A stretch of DNA of 64,000 nt from positions 115,553 through 179,552 of the forward strand of contig JACTMJ010000020.1 of the NCBI GenBank assembly GCA_014584705.1. The letters run 5' to 3'. The notes beneath the pieces are model-generated. The model worked only from the letters and a program-made list of their open reading frames with translations, was not told the origin of the DNA and made no database searches. The position numbers and the translations under genes were made by a program. Numbering within the stretch: position 1 is the first letter of the stretch; each line of letters starts with the position of its first letter. This DNA is from Acidobacteriota bacterium. Its GTDB lineage: Bacteria > Acidobacteriota > Terriglobia > Bryobacterales > Bryobacteraceae. Positions 46,897-58,038 of this stretch are shown here, in pieces.

Positions 46897-47598
46897 CTAG
46901 ACCGGGCTCTTTCCAGTGGTGCGCGTTCGCCCGCTATGGGCAATCCCGGATGAGGCAGCCGCGCGACGCTGCCCGAATGCCTCCGGCGTGTCGTAATCGA
47001 GCAGGGTACCTGGCTCGGCCATGGGCACGTAAAGGCTCCGCTCCCGGTGGCTCCGCACCACGGTTCTGGCACTGTCCGTGGGCGCCAGCGCCAGGAACGC
47101 TTCCGCCATCTCCCAGCGCGCCGCCACCGGATGGCCGTGCCTCCCTTGATACTCCGGAATGCAGAAGACCGTCTCGGGTGGAGCAGCCGATCGCGCCTGC
47201 CGCAGAGCGGCCAGCGCGTCTACCGTTACATCAAAACAATCCACTGGCGCGAACAGGAACCACTCAGGATGTCTCGTCGCGGACAGCAGCGCCCGCAAGC
47301 CGCACTGCAAGCTCGAAAGCTGCCCGCGCTCCGGTGCCGGATTGCGCACGGCTCTTCCGTTGCCGCAGTCCCGCAATACCTCTTCGACAGCCTCCGCGTG
47401 GTAACCGGTCACCACGAGGCACTCCCCGCACTGAGATTCGTAGAGCCGGGCCAGGTGACATACCGCCGGTACGCCGCCTTCAAGAGGAAGCAGCGCCTTC
47501 ACCGTACCCATCCGCAGGCTGGCACCGGCCGCGAGGAGAATCGCCGGGCACTCGTTCCCCGCACCCTTCGCGGCAATCCTCTCGGGTCGCATTCGCAT
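46897..47598 (-). CDS. MocA/MobA-like nucleotidyltransferase
   Basis: A 233-residue nucleotidyltransferase with the MobA-type start AILLAAGASLRMGTVKALLPL (G-rich loop and Lys). Asp in FAPVDCFDV is the metal-binding position, and GRHGHPVAAR is typical of the CTP-dependent molybdenum cofactor cytidylyltransferase MocA. It is 22 bp after an xdhC-like gene, which supports a role in preparing cytidylated molybdopterin cofactor. No molybdenum hydroxylase gene is within the window. ATG has TGAGG upstream. Confidence 0.82.
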   Translation of the reverse strand: MRMRPERIAAKGAGNECPAILLAAGASLRMGTVKALLPLEGGVPAVCHLARLYESQCGECLVVTGYHAEAVEEVLRDCGNGRAVRNPAPERGQLSSLQCGLRALLSATRHPEWFLFAPVDCFDVTVDALAALRQARSAAPPETVFCIPEYQGRHGHPVAARWEMAEAFLALAPTDSARTVVRSHRERSLYVPMAEPGTLLDYDTPEAFGQRRAAASSGIAHSGRTRTTGKSPV

Positions 47599-47620
47599 GG
47601 CCTCAGTTTTCCGGTATCCG

Positions 47621-48457
47621 CTACTTGAGCAAGGCCTTCATCTCTTCCCGCGCGAAAATCGACTTCGAGAGGCCGCTCCACTCGGCATCCGGAATTCTGC
47701 GGGCGGCAATCATTTCGGCCACCACGGAGACGGCGATCTCTTCCGGAGTGATGGCCCCAATATCGAGACCCATCGGCGCGTGCAGCCGCTCGAAGAGGCT
47801 CCGCGCCATCCCCTCTTTTTCGAGCTCTTTCACCGTGGAGATCACCTTGCGCTTGCTGCCCACCATCGCCACATAGCGGGCGTCGGCGGTCACTGCCCAG
47901 CGGAGGATCCGCATATCGTCCCGGTGGCCTCGCGTGACAATCACGATGTAGGTGTTTGTGTTGGCGTTCAAGCTCTCGAACAGAGATTCGTACTCTCCGC
48001 TGAGCGTGGCCTGGGCGTCCGGGAACCGCTCCGCGTTCGCGAAGCTCTCGCGGTCGTCGATCACGGTGGTTTCGAAGCCCGCGAGGCTCGCGATCCTGCA
48101 AATGCTCTTCGAAATATGGCCGCCGCCGAAAAGCAGCAGTACCGGCATCGGCAGAATCGGCTCCACGTAAATGTCCAATTGCCCTCCGCAGATCAATCCG
48201 GTCTCATAACTGACGTCGTTCCCAAGATTGAAGACGAGCTTGCGAGGGCGTTCGCTATCCATCGCTTCCCGCGCGGCATCCCAGACCTCCGCCTCCACGC
48301 AGCCGCCCCCTACCGTGCCCACGAAACTGCCGTCGTCGCGAATCAGCATCTTTGCGTTCCGGTGGCTGGGAATGGAGCCGCGCACGTCGATGATCGTCGC
48401 CAGGGCGCACTTCCGCCCCTGCCGCCGCATCCGCACGATTTCCTCAAACACGTCCAT
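47621..48457 (-). CDS. XdhC/CoxF-family cofactor-insertion protein
   Basis: A 278-residue XdhC-family protein. The N-terminal domain has KCALATIIDVRGSIPSH and GTVGGGCVEAEV, as in XdhC/CoxF accessory proteins that sulfurate and insert molybdenum cofactor. The C-terminal Rossmann domain carries LLLFGGGHISKSICRI, VIVTRGHRDD and YVAMVGSKRK. It is the first gene of the minus-strand run and is divergent from the Rieske/mutM pair with 144 bp between. Confidence 0.9.
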   Translation of the reverse strand: MDVFEEIVRMRRQGRKCALATIIDVRGSIPSHRNAKMLIRDDGSFVGTVGGGCVEAEVWDAAREAMDSERPRKLVFNLGNDVSYETGLICGGQLDIYVEPILPMPVLLLFGGGHISKSICRIASLAGFETTVIDDRESFANAERFPDAQATLSGEYESLFESLNANTNTYIVIVTRGHRDDMRILRWAVTADARYVAMVGSKRKVISTVKELEKEGMARSLFERLHAPMGLDIGAITPEEIAVSVVAEMIAARRIPDAEWSGLSKSIFAREEMKALLK

Positions 48458-48601
48458 TCACTTGGGATTATACCCTTCCCCGCTGAGCGGCCTCGCATCC
48501 AGCCTGGACCCAGGCATGCCCCGCCCCGCTCAGCCGCGACCGGCGGCAAGCAACTCCCGTCGCAAGTGGCGAAACGCCGCGCTTCTTCGGGACAATCAGT
48601 T

Positions 48602-48913
48602 ATGGCTTGGGAAGCGGTTGGCGCGGCGGACGCCGTACCCGACGGGGAGATGGTGACGTTCGCGCGGAGCGAAGGGGACGTACTGGTTTGCCGCATGGGC
48701 GACGCCTTCTTTGCCCTGGAAGATCGCTGCCCGCACGCCAACGGACCTCTCTCCATGGGCAACTTCAGCCCTCCTTTTCTGGTCTGTCCCTGGCATGCCT
48801 GGGAATTCGATTGCCGCAACGGGCAATGCGTGCATGCCGACGACGCAGCCGTCCGCCAGTATCCCGTGGAGATCCGGGACGGCGAGATTTGCGTGGAGTT
48901 CCCCGATGCCTGA
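48602..48913 (+). CDS. Rieske [2Fe-2S] ferredoxin-like protein
   Basis: A 103-residue soluble protein with the full cluster ligands: C43 and H45 in CPHANGPL, C62 and H65 in CPWHAWEFD. The type is that of small Rieske ferredoxins or NirD-like subunits that carry electrons to oxygenases or reductases. Its ATG is at 48602, and its last codons overlap the mutM start by 8 bp, so they are co-translated. No partner oxygenase is nearby. Confidence 0.88.
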   Translation: MAWEAVGAADAVPDGEMVTFARSEGDVLVCRMGDAFFALEDRCPHANGPLSMGNFSPPFLVCPWHAWEFDCRNGQCVHADDAAVRQYPVEIRDGEICVEFPDA

Positions 48914-49736
48914 ACTCCCGGAGGTGGAAACCGTCGTGCGTACGCTGGCCCCGCGCCTCGGCGGAGCGCGGATCGAGCGGCTAACCACGAGCACGTCGCG
49001 CGTTTTTCGCGGGCGGCAGGCGGAACTCGAAGCGGCCCTGCCCGGCCGCCGCATGGTTGCGGCACGCCGCTACGGGAAGAACATCCTCATCGAACTCGAT
49101 CATCAGGTATTGCGTGTGCATCTCGGAATGACCGGGAAACTGCTCTTTGATTCCGCGCAAGCCACACATCCGCGTGCAACGCTATCCCTGCGAGGCGGGG
49201 AAGCGGATGTGCTTGTGTTCGACGACGCGCGCCAGTTTGGGCGCTTCGAGTTGATCGACGGGCCTGACGCTCTCGCGCTGGGTCCCGAGCCTCTGGAGAT
49301 TCCGTTGGCGGACTTCCTCACCGCGCTGCGGGAGCGGCGGAGCGCGGTGAAGGCCGTCCTGCTCAACCAGGAGTTCCTGCGGGGCATGGGGAATATCTAC
49401 ACGGATGAGGCCCTTTTCCAGGCTGGCATTCACCCGCTAACGCCGGCATTCCTGGTACGCACCGGGCAGGCTGCGGCGCTCCACCAGGCCATGCGCGACC
49501 TGCTCCTCGAAGCGATTGCGGCTGGAGGCTCCTCCATCTCCAATTACGCCGACGCCGAGGGCAGGCGCGGTGCATTCCAGGAACGCCATCAGGTGTACGG
49601 ACGCGAGGGGAAACCCTGCCCGCGCTGCGGCGCAGCCATCCGGCGCATTGTGGTTGCGCAGCGCGGCACCCATTTCTGCGAACGCTGCCAGCCCAAAGCG
49701 GGCAGGGCGCGAGGCGCGACCCACACGGCGAAGTAG
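48906..49736 (+). CDS. mutM: Formamidopyrimidine-DNA glycosylase
   Basis: A 276-residue Fpg/MutM that excises 8-oxoguanine and formamidopyrimidine and nicks the site. The mature N-terminus PELPEVETVVRTL provides the catalytic Pro and Glu. A zinc finger at the end is CPRCGAAIRRIVVAQRGTHFCERC. LRGMGNIYTDEALF and the GSSISNYADAEG loop are family blocks. ATG overlaps the Rieske gene by 8 bp. The tail beyond the finger (PKAGRARGATHTAK) is basic. Length is normal. Confidence 0.96.
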   Translation: MPELPEVETVVRTLAPRLGGARIERLTTSTSRVFRGRQAELEAALPGRRMVAARRYGKNILIELDHQVLRVHLGMTGKLLFDSAQATHPRATLSLRGGEADVLVFDDARQFGRFELIDGPDALALGPEPLEIPLADFLTALRERRSAVKAVLLNQEFLRGMGNIYTDEALFQAGIHPLTPAFLVRTGQAAALHQAMRDLLLEAIAAGGSSISNYADAEGRRGAFQERHQVYGREGKPCPRCGAAIRRIVVAQRGTHFCERCQPKAGRARGATHTAK

Positions 49737-49767
49737 CGCGCTCAAGCAGCTGTGCTCGCCCCGGCGA

Positions 49768-50754
49768 CTACGACTCGCCGCGAAGAGGCGGGCGCAACGG
49801 CGAAACTTCGCCACCCCGGCCGGAGGGACTCTCGCCTCCCGGCATTGGCCGCGCGGAACCTGCTCGCGGGCGCACCGGCAGCAGCGGACGTCTCGGCTTC
49901 GGAGTCGCTTCCACGCCGCGCGCGATCAGAAGCGGGTCAATCACGTTCGCCATCGCGCGGTAATCCACGATATTCGTTCCTCGAATTCCGTGTACGCCCG
50001 CCTGGATGGCAAAGCTTGCGGCGGCCAATTCCGCGGCCCGCTCGCCGTCCGGAACGGCGTCGCCCCCGAAGAGTTTCCCCGCCACTGTGAGCACGACCGG
50101 ATACTCGATCTCGCGCAACCGGGCATAGTGGCCAAGGATCTGCGAATTCTCTTCCTTGCGCTTGCCGAGGCCGAGGCCGGGATCAACGAGGATGCGCGTG
50201 CGCGGAACTCCGGCGCGCAGGGCGCGGTTCACATTCGCGCTAAGCACGACAAACGCCTCATTCGCGGGGTCATGCAACGGTGCAAGCTGGCTCCAAAGCG
50301 GTGGCGTCTCGCGCATGTGCGCAACGATGAGGGCGCCATCATGCTGGCAGACGGCGGCGGCGAGTTCCGGATCCATCTTCAGTCCGCTCGGATCATTGAT
50401 GAACGTGGCCCCGGCTTGCAGGGCCTGCGCAGCCACTGTCGCGTGGCAGGTGGTCACCGAGATCCATTGGATATTTTCCTTGCGCAGCCGTTTCACCATG
50501 GGGATCACGCTGCGCAATTCCACTTCCGCACTCACGGGCCAAAGGGCGGGATCGAGGCTCATTGCCGAAAGATCCAACACATCCGCCCCGAGTTCCGCCG
50601 CCCGTACGGCTTGCGCGGCAAGAACATCGAGGTCGCGAAAAGGCTGTTCTGGTTCTTCAAGGCGCGGAAGCTTCGTGGTGTGAAAGATCAGTGTGCGATC
50701 TCCCAGGTGAATGGTTTCCTGCTTCAGTTCAAGACGGAATCGTTTGCGGGGCAT
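49768..50754 (-). CDS. Divergent dihydropteroate synthase-like protein
   Basis: A 328-residue pterin-binding-fold protein, recognisable as a dihydropteroate synthase relative from GADVLDLSAMS (57-67), AGATFINDPSGL (114-125), VAHMRETP (144-151), ILVDPGLGLGK (188-198), K227 in AGKLFGG and R258 near the end. In true FolP the first pterin loop reads like LNVTPDSFSDGG and the second like GGxSTRPG. The first is absent here (LIFHTTKLP) and the second lost its Gly-Gly and Arg-Pro. The Asp of the IDTxK block is replaced by Thr (ISVTTCHA). It may not make dihydropteroate. The tail of about 45 residues is Pro/Arg/Gly-rich. It is convergent with mutM. Confidence 0.7.
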   Translation of the reverse strand: MPRKRFRLELKQETIHLGDRTLIFHTTKLPRLEEPEQPFRDLDVLAAQAVRAAELGADVLDLSAMSLDPALWPVSAEVELRSVIPMVKRLRKENIQWISVTTCHATVAAQALQAGATFINDPSGLKMDPELAAAVCQHDGALIVAHMRETPPLWSQLAPLHDPANEAFVVLSANVNRALRAGVPRTRILVDPGLGLGKRKEENSQILGHYARLREIEYPVVLTVAGKLFGGDAVPDGERAAELAAASFAIQAGVHGIRGTNIVDYRAMANVIDPLLIARGVEATPKPRRPLLPVRPRAGSARPMPGGESPSGRGGEVSPLRPPLRGES

Positions 50755-50910
50755 GATGGCTCAAGAAATCGGCGGGCGGTAATATCTGATGGGCTTCAAG
50801 GGGCAGGATCATCGGCGGACGCCCTGCACTCTGTCATTCTCCCACGCTTGCCGGTATCCGTACATGGAGCAATCTGGGTCGCGGACAAACCGCACGACCT
50901 CGCACCGCGC

Positions 50911-52320
50911 TCAAACCCCGCGGGCGCGATAACGCTTCCAGAAATAGTAAACCGGGATGCCCAGCAGCACCAGACCGAGACCCGGCCAGGTGAAGCGCGG
51001 CTTGTAGATCAGCAGCAGAAATGCAATTGAGACGGCACAGACCGTGTAGAACGCGGGAATGAATGGATAGCCGATCGCTTTGTACGGGCGCTCCATATCC
51101 GGCCGCTTCCGGCGAAGCACGAAGAGCGCGGATGTCGTGGCGGCATAGAACAGCAGCACCGCGAAAATCACATAGTCGAGCAGATCGTTATACGTGCCCG
51201 AGAGGCACAGCAGGCTGGCCCAGACGCACTGCACCACCAGCGAAGCGTTCGGGCTGGCCGTGCGTGGGTTGATCTTTGCCACCGCCCGGAAAAAAAGGCC
51301 GTCCAGCGACATCGCATAATACACCCGGGCACCGGCCAGCAGCAGCCCGTTAATGCAGCCGAACGTGGAGATCATGATCGCGATGGCCATCACCTGCCGG
51401 GCCACCGGACCCAGCAGAACTTCGGCGGCGGCGGTACCCACCCGGTCAGCCGGAGCGTTCTGGATCGCCTCAAAGGGAAGCACCCGCAGGTACACCCAGT
51501 TCGTGGCGAGATAGAGCGCGGAGACGCTCAAAACGCCGATGGCGAGGGCAAGCGGCAGATTCCGTTTCGGGTTGCGCACCTCCTCCCCCGTGAACGTGAC
51601 GTTGTACCAGGCGTCGGACGCGAAGAGCGAACCCACCGTCGCCACGCCCACCAGCCGAAGTCCTTCCCACCAGCCCAGATGCGCGGGCCAGAAAGTCTCC
51701 AGATTCACGGCGCCGGCGTCGGAGCGATTGCCCAGAAACAAACCAAGCAGGATCAGCCCCAGCAGCGCACCGGTCTTGGTGATCGTAAACACGTTCTGCA
51801 AGATCGCGCCGTATCGAAGGCCCCGCGTGTTCCACCACGTGAGAAACACCAGCACGGCAATGGCGAGCGCCTGCAGCGTGGAGATGCGCAAGGGGCCGAG
51901 CGCCAGCAGGAGGTTCGCGTCGGAGATTGCCGGGAAGAGCACGCCCGCGAACTTCGCGAATGCCACGGCCACGGCCGCGACGGTGCCCGTCTGAATCACC
52001 AGGAAGAGGGTCCAGCCATAGAGGAATCCGGTCAGGGGGCCGTAGGCTTCGCGGAGATAGACATACTTTCCGCCGGCGTGCGGCATCGCGGCGGCCAGTT
52101 CCCCGTAACTGAGGGCGGCGCAGAGCGTGAGAACCGCCGTCACCACCCAGACCAGCAGCAACAGGCCCGGCGAGCCCACCTGCCGGGCAATATCGGCCGA
52201 GACAATAAAGATGCCGGAGCCGATCATGGACCCCATCACAATCGTGGTGGCGTCAAGCAGCCCGAGCCCTTTCACCAGGCCCCCGCCGGATCCCGCCCGT
52301 ATAGCGCGTGCGTCAGGCAT
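50911..52320 (-). CDS. APC-superfamily permease
   Basis: A 469-residue amino acid/polyamine/organocation permease with about twelve spans. The first span has the family pattern TIVMGSMIGSGIFIVSA, and later EEVRNPKRNLPLAL and LLAGARVYYAMS are typical of the LAT/YfnA-like branch. Substrate is probably an amino acid, but not certain. ATG at 52320 lies 8 bp inside thiE and is preferred to longer readings. It is the last gene of a three-gene unit with the ABC exporter and thiE. Confidence 0.87.
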   Translation of the reverse strand: MPDARAIRAGSGGGLVKGLGLLDATTIVMGSMIGSGIFIVSADIARQVGSPGLLLLVWVVTAVLTLCAALSYGELAAAMPHAGGKYVYLREAYGPLTGFLYGWTLFLVIQTGTVAAVAVAFAKFAGVLFPAISDANLLLALGPLRISTLQALAIAVLVFLTWWNTRGLRYGAILQNVFTITKTGALLGLILLGLFLGNRSDAGAVNLETFWPAHLGWWEGLRLVGVATVGSLFASDAWYNVTFTGEEVRNPKRNLPLALAIGVLSVSALYLATNWVYLRVLPFEAIQNAPADRVGTAAAEVLLGPVARQVMAIAIMISTFGCINGLLLAGARVYYAMSLDGLFFRAVAKINPRTASPNASLVVQCVWASLLCLSGTYNDLLDYVIFAVLLFYAATTSALFVLRRKRPDMERPYKAIGYPFIPAFYTVCAVSIAFLLLIYKPRFTWPGLGLVLLGIPVYYFWKRYRARGV

Positions 52321-52977
52321 GGGGATAAAGTTCACTCCATTGGGCCATGCGGCGCCGGATGTCGCTGGCCGTGTCTCCCAGCGCGTAAAGATCGCCGATG
52401 ATCGCCGCGCTGGCGATCCCGGCGTCATACAGACGCTGGGCGTTCTCCAGCGTGACCCCGCCAATGGCCACTACCGGGCGGTTGGCATGTTCCGCGATCT
52501 GCCGGAGCGGTTCCAGGCCCACCATCGGGTCCGGATTCTGTTTGTTCACGGTGCCGAAGACGGGGCCGATGGCGAGGTAATCCACCGGCTCCGCGACAGC
52601 CTCCCGAAGCTGCTTCAGATTGTGCGTGGAATAGCCGAGCGGCAGTGCATCGCCCAGCACCCGGCGGGCATCCCCCGGAAGCAGATCGTCCTGCCCCACG
52701 TGCAATCCGGCGTTCAGGAGGCGCGCGAGATCGGCGCGGTCGTTCACCACGAACAGCACCCCTGCCTCCGCGCAATACGCGGCCACGCGCCGGGCTTCCT
52801 CAAAGAGCACGCGGGTGAACGCCTCTTTGTGCCGCAATTGAAGGATGCGGCCGCCGCCCCCAACAATCGCGCGCGCGGCGTCGAGCGGCGTCAGGCGGCG
52901 TGCGCCAAGCGTGGCCGTATCCAGAATGGGATAGACGCGCGGCAGTTGCATTCGCGCCCTGTTCAAATCGGTCTGGC

Positions 52978-52981
<4 letters not shown>
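52313..52981 (-). CDS. thiE: Thiamine phosphate synthase
   Basis: A 222-residue TIM-barrel enzyme joining HMP diphosphate and thiazole phosphate to thiamine monophosphate. Motifs are ILQLRHKEA, VVNDRADLA, LHVGQDDLLP, AIGPVFGTVNK and VVAIGGVTLENA. Start ATG overlaps the stop of the ABC-transporter gene (ATGA), and its end overlaps the permease start by 8 bp. No other thiamine genes are close. This suggests thiE may serve as part of a mixed unit rather than a thi operon, and no TPP riboswitch was seen upstream. Confidence 0.93.
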
Positions 52982-54861
<1,880 letters not shown>

Positions 54862-55089
54862 AGATTCGAGTGTACCCGGAATCCCTCCCGGGTCGCGTCT
54901 CCGGGAACGGAAAGCGCGCTGGTATCGGGAACCCCTGGTTCCCCATCTCCGCCCTCCGGCCCCGGCCAATGCCCTGCCTCGAAGCGTAACCCGGCACGGC
55001 AGGCGGAAGTCTGGATAGTATAGGGATATTCCTGTCTGATAGTAGTCGGTTCGCGCCAGTCGCGGATTTCCCCATAAGGAGCATCATTG

Positions 55090-56412
55090 ATGGAAAGACG
55101 ACATTTTCTGATGAGTACGGCCGCGGCCACCGGCGCGATGAGCGCCAGCGCGCTCGCAAGCCCCAACGACACCGTGCGGGTGGCCTGCGTGGGCATTCGC
55201 GGCCAGGGCAACGCCCACATCGGCAACTACGCCCGGATGAAGAACGTGGAGATCGCCGCGCTCTGCGACGTGGATTCCCAGGTCCTCAACACCCGTGCGG
55301 ACGAGGTGGTGAATCGTCATGGCAAGAAGAAGCCGGCATTGTATGCCGACATCCGCAAACTGCTGGAGAACAAGGATATCGACGTTGTTTCCATCGCCAC
55401 GCCCAACCATTGGCACACGCTGATGACCATCTGGGCCTTGCAGGCGGGCAAGGACGTCTATTGCGAGAAGCCCTGCAGCCACAACATTTTCGAGTCAAAG
55501 CAAATCGTGGCCGCGGCGGAGAAGTACGGCCGCATTGTCGCGCACGGCACCAACAGCCGCTCCAGCGCCTCCGTCCGTGAAGCGAAACGGCAGATTGACG
55601 CCGGGCTGATCGGCGATGTCTACATGACCCGCGCCCTCATCTTCAAGTGGCGCAACACCATCGGCAAGGCTCCGGTCGAACCCGCCCCCAGCTACGTCGA
55701 TTACGACCTCTGGACCGGACCCGCCCCCAAGCGTCCCTTCACCAAGAATCGCTTCCACTACAACTGGCATTGGTTCTGGGATACCGGCAACGGCGATATC
55801 GGCAACCAGGGCATTCACGAGGTGGACCTCAGCCGCTGGCTGATGGGCGTGGACTGGCCCACGAAGGTGAGCGCCATTGGCGGCAAGTTCATGTTCGACG
55901 ACGACCAGGAAACCCCCAACACGATCACCTCTCTCCTCGAATTTGACGTGAACGGCAAGAAGAAGATGATGGCCATCGACGTCCGCCACTGGATGACGGA
56001 GCACAACGCCGAAATCGGCACCGGCGTCAAGAAAAAGCGGGGTCGCCCGGACAGCAACACCGTCGGCAACATCTTCTACGGCGAAAAAGGCTACCTCGCC
56101 GTCGACGGCTACGATTCCTATTGGAGTTACCTCGGCCGGGATCAGCAACCGGGGCCGGAGATGTTCGCCGGCGGCAATAACTGGCGGAACTTCATCGACG
56201 TCGTGCGCAGCCGCGACAAGAGCGAACTGGGCGCGCCCATCGCCGAAGGCGCCACCTCCTGCGACCTCATGCACCTCGGCAACATCAGCTACCTTCTCGG
56301 CCGCACCCTCCACCTGGATCCCAAGACCCGCACGGTGAAGAACGACCCGGAAGCCGCGAAGATGTTCACCCGCACCTACCGCAAGCCGTTCGTGGTCCCG
56401 GAGAAAGTATAA
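55090..56412 (+). CDS. Exported Gfo/Idh/MocA family oxidoreductase
   Basis: A 440-residue NAD(P)-dependent oxidoreductase with a Tat-like N-terminus (MERRHFLMSTAAATGAM). Rossmann motif GIRGQG is at 35-40, ATPNHWHT at 103-110 and the EKP signature at 126-128. The WDTGNGDIGNQGIHEVDL block in the substrate domain is typical of the acidobacterial exported group. ATG at 55090 has AAGGAGC upstream. A TTG three bases earlier is also in frame. It ends at a strong symmetric terminator and faces the sulfatase gene. A paralogue is at the start of the window; both share the GNQGxHxxD block. Confidence 0.93.
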   Translation: MERRHFLMSTAAATGAMSASALASPNDTVRVACVGIRGQGNAHIGNYARMKNVEIAALCDVDSQVLNTRADEVVNRHGKKKPALYADIRKLLENKDIDVVSIATPNHWHTLMTIWALQAGKDVYCEKPCSHNIFESKQIVAAAEKYGRIVAHGTNSRSSASVREAKRQIDAGLIGDVYMTRALIFKWRNTIGKAPVEPAPSYVDYDLWTGPAPKRPFTKNRFHYNWHWFWDTGNGDIGNQGIHEVDLSRWLMGVDWPTKVSAIGGKFMFDDDQETPNTITSLLEFDVNGKKKMMAIDVRHWMTEHNAEIGTGVKKKRGRPDSNTVGNIFYGEKGYLAVDGYDSYWSYLGRDQQPGPEMFAGGNNWRNFIDVVRSRDKSELGAPIAEGATSCDLMHLGNISYLLGRTLHLDPKTRTVKNDPEAAKMFTRTYRKPFVVPEKV

Positions 56413-56434
56413 TCTCCACCGACGCTAACATTTG

Positions 56435-56467
56435 AAAAAAGGGGGGCCTCCATGGCCCCCCTTTTTT
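56435..56467. terminator. Symmetric (bidirectional) intrinsic terminator
   Basis: AAAAAAGGGGGGCC, a 5-base loop TCCAT and GGCCCCCCTTTTTT form a perfect hairpin with A- and T-runs, 22 bp after the oxidoreductase stop. It can end transcription both for that gene and for the sulfatase gene, whose stop is about 100 bp beyond on the other strand. Confidence 0.92.
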
Positions 56468-56565
56468 ACCCTCCCCGGCACCCTTGCCACCTCTGGTGGA
56501 CCGGCCTTGCCGCCCCCTCAAGGAAAGGACACTGCCCACGTGGCGCCGATTTGCTCGCTCGCCCA

Positions 56566-58038
56566 TCACCACCAGGGTTTCTCAAACCATCTGTGATCTG
56601 GCTGCGATTGCATGCGCGGTTCCGTTCGGGCGGTCTTGAGCGCCGCCTCCAGACGCGCAAACACCGCCGGCTCCTTCGCGGCCAGGTTCTTCGATTCTCC
56701 GGGGTCTCTTGCGAGGTTGTAGAGTTCGAGCGGGGCGTCGTACGTTGGCCGCACCAGTTTCCAATCGCCCATTCGCAGGGCCTGCGGCGGCAATCCAGGT
56801 CGCCACTCCCGCTTTGCCAAATTGAACGAAGGAAACTCCCAGTAGAGATACTCATGCCTCGGCTGGCTCCTGCCAAGCAGCGCCGGCAGCACGCTGACGC
56901 CATCCGTGTTCCCGGGCGGGCGCACACCCGCAATTTCCGCGAACGTCGGCATTACATCCACGAACATCCAGGGCAGATCGCTCACCTTCCCCGCGGCCAC
57001 CTTGCCCGGCCACCGAACCAGCATCGGCACCCGGAGACCGCCCTCGTACATCGTCGTCTTGTTTCCGCGGAACGGGCCATAGTTCTCAAGGCGCGTCTCA
57101 CGGTCAAAAGAACCGCGAGAGTGTCCGCCGTTGTCCGACGTAAAGAACACAATCGTGTTCTCTTCGAGACCCAGTTCCTTCAGCAATTCCAGAACCCGGC
57201 CCACATCCCGGTCCACCCGGCTCACCATCCCGGCATAGTTGGCGAAGGTCTCCTTCTGCGGATGCAGGCGGCCGTTCTTGTCAACGTACTCAAACTCCTT
57301 GCCGAACTTGCCTCGGTAAGGTTCCGCCTCTCCATCGGGGGCCTGCGGCTCCCAGTGCGGCAGAGTCCATGGGGCGTAGCAAAAGAAGGGGACATTCCGG
57401 TTCTTTCGAATGAACTCGAGCGTCCTCTCCGCGATCAGTTCGTGCGAATGCGTTCCCATCCTTCCGCCCTTGTTCGCGGGCAGTTCGAATTGCTTTTCGT
57501 TGTCGTAAAGGTAGGGCGGATAGTAAAAATGCGCATGCGCCTGATGAAGGTAGCCGAAGAACTCGTCGAAGCCTTGTTTCCAGGGTACGCCTTCGGTGCC
57601 GATGTCGCCGAGCCCCCACTTGCCGAAGCAGCCGTTCGTGTATCCGGCACCGCGCAGCACCTCGGCAACCGTCGTCTCCCGGTCCAGCAGGAACACTCCG
57701 CCGGGGTTCGAGCGAACCGGAGTGTGCCCCATGTGGAGGCCCGTCATCAGCACGCTTCGGGAGGGCGCGCACACCGTGCAGCCGGCATACGCGTCCGTGA
57801 AACGCATGCCATCCCGGGCCAGACTGTCGATATGCGGCGTCCGGATCGTCTTCTGCCCGTAGCAGCCGGCGTCCGCCCATGCCATGTCGTCCGCCATGAT
57901 CCAGACGATATTGGGAGGACGCCGCCCGCCGGCCTGCCGAGAGGAGGAAGATCCCGCCTGAATAGCCTGCCCGGCCGGTAATGGATTCGCGCAAAAAGGG
58001 GATAGACCCGCCATCGTCAGGAATTGGCGTCGCAGCAT
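56566..58038 (-). CDS. Exported arylsulfatase-family enzyme
   Basis: A 490-residue type I sulfatase. After a signal (MLRRQFLTMAGLSPF) and a Ser/Gly-rich linker, the core begins PPNIVWIMADDMAWAD (metal-binding DD at 50-51). The formylglycine site is CAPSR at C90, the CxPSR form that requires an FGE-type maturase. GKWGLGDIGTEG, FFTSDNGGHSRG and NKTTMYEGGLRVPM follow as in family members. Substrate, probably a sulfated polysaccharide, is unknown. It faces the Gfo/Idh gene, and similar pairs occur in polysaccharide degraders. Start ATG lies upstream of the decayed accessory patch. Confidence 0.93.
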   Translation of the reverse strand: MLRRQFLTMAGLSPFCANPLPAGQAIQAGSSSSRQAGGRRPPNIVWIMADDMAWADAGCYGQKTIRTPHIDSLARDGMRFTDAYAGCTVCAPSRSVLMTGLHMGHTPVRSNPGGVFLLDRETTVAEVLRGAGYTNGCFGKWGLGDIGTEGVPWKQGFDEFFGYLHQAHAHFYYPPYLYDNEKQFELPANKGGRMGTHSHELIAERTLEFIRKNRNVPFFCYAPWTLPHWEPQAPDGEAEPYRGKFGKEFEYVDKNGRLHPQKETFANYAGMVSRVDRDVGRVLELLKELGLEENTIVFFTSDNGGHSRGSFDRETRLENYGPFRGNKTTMYEGGLRVPMLVRWPGKVAAGKVSDLPWMFVDVMPTFAEIAGVRPPGNTDGVSVLPALLGRSQPRHEYLYWEFPSFNLAKREWRPGLPPQALRMGDWKLVRPTYDAPLELYNLARDPGESKNLAAKEPAVFARLEAALKTARTEPRMQSQPDHRWFEKPWW

